Positions 1 to 9,195 of a DNA stretch of 64,000 bases are shown piece after piece. The notes below the pieces were generated by a model. It made no database searches and was not told the DNA's origin. It was given only the letters and a program-made list of their open reading frames with translations. Origin of the DNA: Pseudoips prasinana (taxonomy: Eukaryota > Arthropoda > Insecta > Lepidoptera > Nolidae); NCBI GenBank assembly GCA_951640165.1, contig OX621254.1:25456001-25520000 (forward strand). Reading direction: 5' to 3'. Both the position numbers and the translations under genes were made by a program. Within the stretch, counting starts at the first letter, position 1; every line of letters starts with the position of its first letter.

Positions 1-252
1 AATAATTAATGCCTGTGTTTTATTAATACACAGCGGTGCAACATGTTACTCGCTTAGATCCCATTAATGATAATACCACTCACATTGTAAATGGTACTGT
101 TTGTTTAAATCCTGTTTAAATTCTCCTGTATATTTCCAATACCAATCGGTTACTAATTAATCTTTGTATGGTACTTATGCTAGCGCGCAACGTGGGGCCG
201 GATGTTACATACTTTGAGCTGTTAATGTGATCAATAGTACACTTTTTATAAA

Positions 253-425
253 TCAAACGAATATTATAGAGGTGAAAGTTTATGAGTGTGTGAGTGTGTA
301 TGTTTGTTACTTATTAACGCAAAAACTATTTTGATGAAACTTTGTAGTAATATAGATTACATATCCGAATAACACATAGGCTTTAATGCTAATTTAACGC
401 AGGTAAAACCGCGGGACGTAGCTAG
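253..425 (+). mobile_element. Short non-autonomous Helitron (family E)
   Basis: The element starts with TC after an A-rich flank, runs through ATATTATAGAGGTGAAAG, and ends with a GC-rich hairpin (GCAGGTAAAACCGCGGG) followed by CTAG and a flanking T. TC at the 5' end, a 3' hairpin and CTRR inserted at A/T are the Helitron signature. There is no coding capacity. Related copies lie at 31612, 47174 and 52712. Confidence 0.7.
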
Positions 426-632
426 TGTATTCATAATTACTTTAGTTAGTGTAATGTTATTATTATGCTAGTCTAGCTAACTTTGTTAACAGACTTCAAA
501 ATTAGGAGGTTATCAATTCAACAGTAAATTATTGTTATGTATGTATTTTATATCGGTTGTCCGTTGGTTCTATACATATAAATTTCGGTTATAGTGATTG
601 ATTTAAAAAAATGCTTTCGAAATGACCTTATA
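426..632. other. No recognisable feature
   Basis: AT-rich sequence between the Helitron and the next transposon. I see no coding frame or repeat signature. Confidence 0.5.
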
Positions 633-1653
633 CAGTATGTTAGGTTAAACGAGGGACATATTAAGGGAGGGTGTTCAGTATTAGATTCTCGTCCCAAATA
701 TTTAAAAAACCCATAACCTAAATTTTTGACGTAATTATCCTATAAAATACATTATCATGAACACTGAGTGCGCAAGAAGTGAACTTGTACCTAAAGTGAT
801 CACGAGGCAAAACACGCGCCGACCTGCCGAAAAGGAAGCTCGTGCGTAAACCCCACCCTCCCCCTCGCCCTTTCCTTTGTGTTGTTCCGATGCACCGACA
901 GGACCCGCCCCCGCGCTGACCGCAGTCTATGGGAGGGCGCCGCTAGTTCCGCATGTCTTGCGCTAACGCGTATTGCATAAACAACCCCGCTTACCGATAA
1001 GTGTGTTCTGTAAACGTGTACTAGACTAACTAAAAATGACGACATATCAATATTCCAATGAAGAATACTGGGATATGGTTCGTACCTACGTGTTATCGAA
1101 TGATAGTGTACGAGGAGCTATTAATTTGTACCGAGAGATGTTTCCCAACCGCCAGATTCCGTCGTACAACCTTATGCTAGGTGTCAACCAACGATTGCGA
1201 ACATTCGGTCAGTTCACCGTACCGACGCATGCCCAAGGACGAGGAAGGGAGCCATACCCAGTGCACCTACAAGAAGCCATTTTTGAATACTTCGAGCATC
1301 ACCCACAAGAAAGCACTCGAAATGCTGCAAGACGATTCGGTGTATCACATTGGACTGTGTGGAAGCTGCTGCATGAAGAAGGAATGTACCCATACCATTT
1401 TAGACCCGTTCGGTTTAAAGTATGAAGGGAAAATAGATTCTACCTAAACGTCATTGACCCGCGCACATGTTCTGCGATAGTACTAACACGTTAGCGCAAG
1501 GGTGTATATACGTTGTGAGACTTTTGCGAAATTTTTGGTATGGTTCTGTTAGTTATTTATCAGTGTTTTTTTTTTGTTTATATTTTTATTAGTATCATAT
1601 AAGCATACACTATTGTGGGTTTGAATACGTCCCTCGTTTAAACTAACATACTG
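633..1653 (+). mobile_element. Tc1/mariner-type TIR element, internally deleted
   Basis: Imperfect terminal inverted repeats of about 28 bp start with CAGTATGTTAG on both sides and are flanked by TA, the target site of the IS630-Tc1-mariner superfamily. At about 1.02 kb the element is shorter than an autonomous one. It carries one open frame (1036-1425) that stops soon after the DNA-binding region, and only about 230 bp follow before the right end, so the DDE catalytic part has been lost. Confidence 0.7.
1036..1425 (+). CDS. N-terminal helix-turn-helix part of a DUF4817-type transposase
   Basis: The frame encodes 129 residues and lies wholly inside the TIR element 633-1653. Residues about 5-60 (LYREMFPNRQIPSYN, then LRTFGQF) have the pattern of DUF4817, the first helix-turn-helix of arthropod mariner-like proteins. 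Residues about 72-120 (EAIFEYFEHHPQESTRNAAR, FGVSHWTVWKLLHEE) form a second helix-turn-helix, and MYPYHFRPV is the usual lead-in to the DDE domain. The frame then ends after only a few more residues, so no catalytic aspartate is present. The frame is otherwise clean, with an ATG inside the element. It could be a fossil or a DNA-binding-only protein acting on related elements; the sequence does not decide this. The family call rests on motif resemblance. Confidence 0.65.
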   Translation: MTTYQYSNEEYWDMVRTYVLSNDSVRGAINLYREMFPNRQIPSYNLMLGVNQRLRTFGQFTVPTHAQGRGREPYPVHLQEAIFEYFEHHPQESTRNAARRFGVSHWTVWKLLHEEGMYPYHFRPVRFKV

Positions 1654-1881
1654 TATAATTATTTTAGTCCAAACTACTGTTTGATTCCAAACTAGGAACA
1701 GCATGTAGAATGGCATCTACCTCAGAGCATTAAATACTAGAGAGAGGACAAACTAACGCGTATTAGCTGTCTACAGTAGTGGCAGCGAGCATACACCACC
1801 AATACCGCCATCAGTTCGCTCTCTTTTGCGGTCGTGTGAATACGTCTGTGCTTCTGACAAAAATATTGAGTTTTACCCGAA

Positions 1882-1965
1882 ATGCCGTCCTGTGCAATCG
1901 TTACATGTAAACATCGTAGTAAAACTACTAATTTACACACCGATGGGATCACTTTTCACAGCTAA
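1882..1965 (+). pseudogene. THAP-domain N-terminus (27 codons)
   Basis: A start codon in good context opens a short peptide beginning MPSCAIVTCKHRS and ending DGITFHS. MPxC-x4-C followed by basic residues and GITFH is how THAP zinc-finger proteins begin (C2CH module, sequence-specific DNA binding, also found in P-element transposases). The frame stops before the FPK and AVPTIF parts expected next, and I see no convincing splice donor at the break. It is either a decayed fragment or a first exon whose donor I cannot place. Confidence 0.5.
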
Positions 1966-3069
1966 ATACAGTTTATTTTTATAAAAACAACATATTTAAT
2001 GTAGTATTCCGACTTTTACTACAAAAATGCAAGTGGTAAATTTCAATTTATTCTTTCGATTTGTGCTGTATACATTGATGCTTTTCAAAGCTAAATGTGT
2101 CAATGTATAGTTCTTACGCTGCAATGAATAATGCATTGAACGATATGATTGCCCACGTATTTTTGCGCAGTACGGCCGCTGCTCATGTTCTTGGTGCGAG
2201 CCATGCTGTTTGAGACGTATAAGTGATTGCCTTCATCACTGTACTCGAACGCGTATATCAATTGCTCTCACGGTTTTGTCATTGTCATTAGATAGTGCTG
2301 TAAATGGAAAATATTTGAAATATCAAAAGCAAACATAATAACTGACTTTAAAATAGTTTGTAATTTTAGAATGTTTTAAAATTATACGGATTTTTGATAG
2401 TACTTACATAGTTTTGGTATATAACTTTAAGAGAAAATATAATAAATAAGATTTATTAAATTTACCTCTCTTACTCGAAATTAGAATAAAATTGACAAAT
2501 TAAATATTTCCTTACAATTCGTCAAGGTTTAGGTAAGCCTTAGGTAATTTTATACATTTTTTGGAGTCTACATAAGTTCGATTTACGATAACGATTTACG
2601 AAGTTTCATTTACATGAGTTCTACTGTAATACAAATTTGATCATATTTAGGTTTCCATCCAATCCAAATGTCAATGATTTCACGTCATCGAATACTTAAA
2701 TTACCATTATATCGATAACATTCTATCGACTACCCGTTGAACTCACTATAGCCTGCTGTAGTGTAGTACTGCCTTTTGACCTTGCCTTTTACGCGATTTG
2801 CACATTGTATGTATTTAACAAACACATAAATCCTTTTTGAATGTGTTACCCAATGGGAGCGAAGATCTCCAAGAGTGCGTAAATGCAATGTGTGCATGTC
2901 TTTGTATTTATTCAGTGAGTCATTGTGTGCGTAAATTCAGTTGGCCATACTTGGACTGCATAGGATATTAGTGGGACGGCCTATCTCCTATTTTAGATAT
3001 CTCATATCTGTAGCATCTACCATCACTTTCTAGTTTGAAATCAGGTGGCAGTGTGTAAATACTCCCATT
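1966..3069. other. No recognisable feature
   Basis: About 1.1 kb of AT-rich sequence with no supported open frame. Scattered unique-looking sequence only. Confidence 0.5.
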
Positions 3070-3293
3070 TTTTTTAAATTATATATTTTAGGATAACCAA
3101 CACACTGCTATCTGATCCTAAACTAGGCAAAGCCTTTACTATGGCAACTACAATATTACGGCAAAATTACACCCAGACACAGAACAAATTATCGTGTTCA
3201 TCACACAAATATTTGACTCAGGTGGGAATCGAACCCACGACCTCTGGCTTAGCAGTCAGGGTCACTAACCACTAGACCGAATAGACAGGCCAG
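3070..3293 (-). mobile_element. tRNA-derived SINE, family B
   Basis: The minus strand contains a box-B-like GTGGGTTCGATTCCCACC preceded by a tRNA-like head, and then a body seen many times in the window (ATTTGTGTGATGAACACG, TCTGGGTGTAATT, GCCATAGTAAAGGC, GATCAGATAGCAGTGTG). Full or partial copies lie at 20172, 20640, 20805, 22955, 26189, 55715 and 60935. Confidence 0.65.
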
Positions 3294-3655
3294 TCTATTA
3301 TATATTCATAAAAATCTTACAGCCTTGATATATAAAAATATATTCCTGTTTGTAAAAATAGCTCCATTCCGGTTTTTGCGCAACAACTCTATACAAGTCT
3401 CAGTTCGATCATGATTCGTAGTCGGCCTGATTAAGGGTTGTGATTGACCCACATTCAGGGGAGGGAGATCTCTCATTATTGTTGAAATAGACAAGAATGT
3501 TGTTCAAAAATAGAGGGAAAAACTAGCCAACGCAAATGAATTCTTCAGATAGTAGTTCGAGTAAAAGTGTGAAAAGTAAAGAGTGAATAATAGTTTTGAA
3601 AAAGGAACACGGTTCTCAATTTTTTTATACGTTACGTTAAATTAAAATAATAATA

Positions 3656-3897
3656 TCTTGGGACAATGTCACGCAGATCATCCTAGCCCCAAGCAAAGCA
3701 AAGCTTGTACTATGGGTACCAGGAGACGATATACATACTTATATAGATAGATAAATACTTAAATACATAGAAAACACCCATGACTCAGAAACAAATATTC
3801 GTGCTCATCACACAAATATTTGCACTTACCGGGATTCGAACCCAGGACCACCAGCTTCGTAGGCAGGAGCACTACCGACTAGGCTACGGTGACCGTC
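3656..3897 (-). mobile_element. tRNA-derived SINE, family A
   Basis: Read on the minus strand it has a tRNA-like head with box A (CGTAGCCTAGTCGGTAGTGC) and box B (GGGTTCGAATCCCGG), then a body containing AATATTTGTTTCTGAGTCAT and an end near ATTGTCCCAAGATATT. Close copies lie at 18457 (+), 34944 (+) and 53781 (-). The antisense strand happens to be open and gives a spurious 40-residue peptide in each copy. Confidence 0.8.
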
Positions 3898-4184
3898 CAT
3901 GTAATGGTTATCAATATAATGTTGGAATCCCTATTTTTTACCAAGACCATCTAACAAAAGTTGTTCTGCTACGCGCTTTACAATCTAAGAGAGCGACAGA
4001 AGTTGCTTACCATTTGAATGATATATTTCTAACTATAGGAGCGCCGTGCATTCTTCAATCTGATAACGGTAGGGAATTTGTAAATAATGTTATAAATGAA
4101 CTTGCCAGTCTGTGGCCAGAACTCAAAATTGTGCACGGAAACCCAAGCACAGTCAAAGCCAGGGCAAGTTTTTCTGTATTTTGA
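3897..4184 (+). pseudogene. Integrase core fragment, KRBA2/Ginger-like
   Basis: Directly after a SINE the plus strand encodes YQDHLTKVVLLRAL, then KRATEVAYHLNDIF, GAPCILQSDNGREF and LWPELKIVHGNP. This is the retroviral-type integrase core fold as found in KRBA2-like and Ginger-type DNA transposons. The first two catalytic aspartates are present, in YQDHLTK and LQSDNG. Just past HGNP the expected HSQSQG is found only in another frame, so there is a single-base frameshift, and the region with the catalytic glutamate is missing. The amino-terminal part is cut off at the SINE boundary. I call it a dead fragment; whether the parent was a transposon or a domesticated gene cannot be told. Confidence 0.65.
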
Positions 4185-4189
4185 AACCG

Positions 4190-5605
4190 AATTTCTAAAG
4201 CCTACGCCCATACTAGCGCTGTAAATCCTTGAATGACAAGGGGACTTTTCTAATATACAATTCATAGGCTGCTTCTTAAGGATTACTCTTACACGGAGTC
4301 TTTACTCACCTATCTTGTATAATACACTCACAGACAGACACACACACATACATTCACACCTACACACACCATACACACGCAAACACACTGCATACAATTC
4401 TACTCCTGTATACCATACAGTAGAATGAGACAGTCCACTTTAGATATAAGGTTTAAATATAAGTTTTTGTTGATAATTGACAGCAAACTACCTCTTATAA
4501 TACAGGTATACCCTAGTTTAAGAGGTAGAGTATTATTATTGTACAGATTTTGCAACATAAAATATAATGTATTTCCTAACCAAATATTATTAAGTTATTT
4601 CAAACTCTGTATGTTTTTTGGATAAATAAAGATTATTATATTATATGATATTATATTATATAGTCATAAACACAAAACATACCTAGATGGAGAACACCCA
4701 TTTATGGGATACGCATACATTAACTGTCCTGCGCCTGATCTTATAGCAACAAGGAACAACATCCGTGCGTTTTAGCGCTTTTGCCATTCTTTGGAATCAA
4801 GTATAAACAGCTCCCTTGATTTACCCTTAGACTATTCCATTGGTGCCTCTGCAGCTGGCCTGAAGTTGCAATTCTCTCGTTTCATGAAAGAAAAGAAAGA
4901 AAAAGATTTATTCAGAAAAACATTGCACAGACAACAAAAATATAAAATAACAATCAAAACCAAAGATTTTTTTTTAAACCAAAGATAAAATAAAAAGAAA
5001 AACAAAGGCACTTGTTGTCCGTGCAAGTCTGAAATGGCACCACCTCAGCATTTGCTAGAACATTTTATCGTTCTAGCGCTGGTAATTCTGATGGTGCCGA
5101 GTGACTTTCACGGAACATTAACATAAATATACAAATACAAGTAAATCACGGACAAAATTAAATGAATGATAAAATGAAAATTAAATAAAACAAACACACA
5201 AATATTATCATTAAAGCAATACAACATATTTTCTACTTCCTAAACAAATAAAATAATAAAAAAACTGGCATATCACGAGCGAGTATCAAAGTCGTAGTAC
5301 ACATGCAGTATGTAGGCTCTAGCGTCGTTATTTTCTTCTTCTGTCTCCTGCTATGCTCTGGAGGGAAGTGGAATTACTTTTTCCAACTCCACCTTGTTTC
5401 GTTTTGATTAAATTTATTGCGGGATCCAAGACAGTCAAAGCAATTCCCAGGGGCATGTGGGCTCAGTGTCATTTTATTGTGTGCCTCTGTCGATCCTGAC
5501 TTTCGAATTGAAATGGTGGGTAAGAGAGACGGACTATTCCTTATATTTAATATTTATATTTATAAAAAAAAAATAAAAAAGATTGTACTGAGTAAGTCCC
5601 AACTT
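4190..5605. other. AT-rich region with CA-rich microsatellite and a retroelement-like 3' tail
   Basis: 4321-4395 is an imperfect (CA)n/(CACA)n stretch. At about 4880-5010 the minus strand has an AATAAA signal near an A-rich end, like the 3' end of a retroelement or processed transcript. No coding frame is supported. Confidence 0.35.
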
Positions 5606-5617
5606 TGGAACACACAT
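5606..5617. repeat. Target-site duplication, left copy
   Basis: TGGAACACACAT occurs here, next to the poly-T end of the I-type LINE, and again at 14312-14323 at its other end. Confidence 0.8.
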
Positions 5618-5711
5618 TTTTTTTTTTTTTTTTTCTTTATTTAAGGAGTTTTAGTCCACATGGACAACGCCACTCCGTAAAGTCAACACAAACATTACAC
5701 AAAACAACAAT

Positions 5712-7631
5712 TCAAATACATAAAGAACGTCGACGCATGCCCGCCGCTACAATTTTATATACTACTTTAGCAGATTCAGAGAGGGGATACGCTAAAATTA
5801 TGTTACAACCTCCAATTTCTTTTAAGATGTTGGCAATTTGTGACACCTCATTTCTTATGTCCTCGTTCCGAACACATTCCACCATAATATGTATCGCATC
5901 TTCTAAAATCCCACATTCAGAACAAAGTGGAGATGGAACTTTTTTCATCATAAACGCGAATTTATTTAGTGGAATGTGACCGGAACGCAATCTAAAAGCT
6001 GTGGTTAATGTATATCTACTCAGCGTACACACATCAAACCACGGGGTCTTCCAGGGCTCATTCTGCATCGTTTTATACCATATGCCTTTTTCGACTGACC
6101 GCTCATCAAAATGGACCTTCCACAGATAATAAGATTGTTTTTTTATCAAATGTATGCAATCAGTGAAGAAAGGCAACACATTTATAGGTACACCATCACT
6201 AGAAGCCTGTTTTGCCAAAATATCTACTTCCTCATTACCTGCCAGCCCAATATGCGAAGGAATCCATTGAAGGATTACCTCTTTCGAATCGGACTTTAAA
6301 GCAATAAGAGACTTTATTATCTCGTAGGCTTTTGGAGTGCCTCTTAAATAAGAGGTACACCGAGCCACTTGCTGAAGAGCACTTCTCGAGTCCGTCAAAA
6401 TAACAAATTTATCATAATTTATAGATCTTATGTATGATAGGGCTTCAGAAATGGCTATTAGTTCAATGTTTGAAATAGATATATTATGTAAAACTCTAAA
6501 TTTCATATTCTGTCCGGTTTGTGGATCAAAAAAAGCAGCACCCATACTTAAACTATTTTCTTTGGACCCGTCGGTATATATTTTATAATGATTAGAGTAA
6601 GTACTATCCAAATATAACGAACAGCTTCCCTGAAGTAGTGAAGCATTATAATTTTTCATCGGCCGAGATATACCTTCAATATTATACTTCACTACTCTTC
6701 TTAAGTCATACCAGTTTATCCAATACTCTAATGAGTACATACCCAATCCTACCCGAGAATCTATATCGAAATCTTTGAATTTTGAGTGAATGATTACGAG
6801 AATCGGTGTCTTTTTACGTCTCCAGTACCTACATGTGATAAGTGAGCTTAATTCCTCTATGACATTTACTGTACTATTGTTTGAAATTGAAATTGATTTT
6901 AACCAAAATTTTCCAGCTAAAAATAAGCGACGAATTTGCAAAGGTGTAATACAAAGTTAACTTTCCATAACGTGGATGGGAGTGCTCTTTACGAAACCAC
7001 CGATAATGCGCATAGCTGAGTTCTGAATTTTGTCTAATTTGTACAATTTTGATTTACAACTACTATCATATAAAAATCCCCCATAATCCAAGCGACTTCT
7101 AATAATTGAAATATATAATCGCCTTAAGTGCTTAGGATGTACCCCCCAACCCGGACCCGCTAATACTTTTAAAATATTTAAATAATTGAGTGCTTTCTCG
7201 TATAATACATTAATATGTTTAGTCCATCTCAAAGAGCAATCCAACCACATACCCAAATATTTCACGTTACCTACTTCCTGCAACGGAGCGTTATTTATAG
7301 TGATACGACAATTGTTTCGATTAATACCCTTTTTGAATACGCACATTTTACTCTTCGACGACGAAACACTTAAACCTAATTTTTCCAATGATTCAACTAC
7401 GAAATCTAATGAGCCCTGGAGAGTATTAAGGACATTTTCTAAATATTTGCCAGGAAAATACAATACAAAATCATCGGCATACTGAGAAACATACACATTA
7501 TTTATCGACTTACAAATATTGTACGTCGCGATGTTAAAAAGTAATGGAGACAGTGGATCACCCTGTGCTAGGCCTTGACTAGTAGTTCGAGTAATAAATC
7601 CCTGATCTAACTTAATTTTTAAATTTCTCAT
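5712..7631 (-). pseudogene. I-type LINE ORF2, C-terminal part: RT palm, RNase H, CCHC
   Basis: This part starts at MRNLKIKL. The reverse transcriptase motifs GLAQGDPLSPLLFN and YADDFVLYF (catalytic Asp pair) are intact. A TAA at 6957-6959 interrupts the frame after HVMES; reading continues in the same frame from 6956 to the stop at 5712. RNase HI follows with all four acidic residues in place: IYTDGSK, SNIELIAISEAL, ILTDSRSAL and NEEVDILAK, plus the conserved His of PSHIGLAGN. A C-terminal CSECGILEDAIHIMVEC is a CCHC-like finger typical of LINE ORF2 ends. It joins the upstream part (7634-8948) through a frameshift. Confidence 0.85.
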
Positions 7632-7633
7632 AC

Positions 7634-8948
7634 TTAAGAAATTCCAAAGATATTTACATAATATATTTTGGAACCAACACCAATTTGATCCAAAATTACC
7701 AATAGGACATTAATATTTATATTATTATATGCATTATCAATATCAAGAAAGCACGCTAAAGTTATAAAATTATTTGAAAAACCTGATTGAATCCGAGTAA
7801 CCAATCGTGACAGACTATCCAAGCTAGATTTTGATTTCCTAAAACCAACGGTCTCTGCCGAAAATAATCCCTTTTTTTCACAATACCATTCTAGCCTCCT
7901 ATTTAAGATAGTATGAAATAGTTTACAAACACAGGACATTAAACTTATAGGACGAAGAGATGAAACAAGTTCAGGATCACGACCAGGTTTAAATATTGGG
8001 ACGACACAAATGTCTCGCCATTGAGAGGGAGTGAAACCGGTTGATAAGCAAATATTGTACAGTGAGAGTATTATTCTTTTACCGTTACTGGGCAAATGTT
8101 TTACCATGGAAAACGAAATATCATCACACCCTGGGGTCGTATCACTAGCCTTAATACATGTTTCTAGTTCATGTAATGTAATTTCAGACTCTAATAGTAA
8201 ATTACTAGAGTTGAAATTAGGTTCAGAAGGAAGTACATAGGCAGGGCATAAACTTACCAATAGGGATTCACTTTTATGTTGATCGACATAAGGTCTTTGG
8301 GCTATATTTCCTTTCATCCATCTCATCTTTCTCCACATCTCACTCGCTGAAGAAACCTCGTCCAAGCTGTCACAAAATCTATGCCAACTCTTTTGAGATG
8401 CCTTTTTGATAGCATTTTGAGACTCAATAACACACTTATTTAGAATAATGAGGTTAGAAGGCGTCGGATTTTTTCTAAAATTAGATAAAGCAAGTCTTCT
8501 TTTAGCCACTAAATGTGACAAATTGGGAGTCCAATATGATTTTGGAATAAATTTGCTGGTCGGATTTAGGTTACATTTTTTAATCGGTATGAAATCATTT
8601 GCCGCTTGGTTAATATGATGAATAAAATTATCATATAAAAGTTGAGGTTCTCCATCTACACAAAAATGAGATAATTTCCTCTCAAGGTAAGTTGTATACG
8701 CCTCCCAGTCGGCTAACTTATAGTTACGTTTTTTTGAAATATTTTGACTATAAGTGGACACAGTAGAAATACCAATTACCAGATGGTCACTACCCAAAGA
8801 ATCATTTGTTACCCGCCAATTAAGAAGGCATGCTATATCAGAAGAAACCAAGGAAATATCAGGAGAGCTTTGTTGTATTGACCCTGCCACCAACTTAATA
8901 CGAGTATGAGTGCCATCATTCAAAGAAATTAAATTACAATCGGATAGG
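7634..8948 (-). pseudogene. I-type LINE ORF2, middle part: end of endonuclease and start of RT
   Basis: The frame resumes at SDCNLISLNDGTHTR directly next to the RTE insertion. It holds the last endonuclease motif SDHLVIGIS with its catalytic His, a linker, then the reverse transcriptase fingers: DTTPGCDDISFSMVKHL, PIFKPGRDP, SSLRPISLMSCVCK and CFLDIDNAYNN, the last carrying a catalytic Asp. It ends at a stop after KIYYVNIFGIS. The expected next residues (YLWNFLSMRNL) are in another frame, so one base was lost or gained at about 7665-7672. Family length and motif order are normal for an I-type ORF2. Confidence 0.85.
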
Positions 8949-9195
8949 CTGTGTGGTGACGGCCTAGAGAATATCACCACGCCCTCTCATCCCGTGGGGG
9001 GACGTAGAAGTCGTCCCGAGGGAATATATTCCAGAGAATGGGCAGCAGCGTTCTCATGAGTACCAATTTTTACCTTACTGCGATCGCCAACCCGTTTGCC
9101 AAGCGTGGCGATTATGGCAGATCCCCTCAAATGAAGGACACAATTAAACCGCGGCCCCCAGTCCCCGGCAGCCCTGCTATTCCCAGCCGTGGTAA
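8949..9195 (+). promoter_or_regulatory. RTE-type LINE 5' leader
   Basis: The sequence up to the in-frame TAA at 9193-9195 carries no supported protein. It contains blocks conserved in the internally deleted derivatives (CTCATCCCGTGGGG, GAGAATGGGCAGCAG, TGCCAAGCGTGGCGATTATGGC), which suggests a part needed for transcription or mobilisation. That role is inference. Confidence 0.5.
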
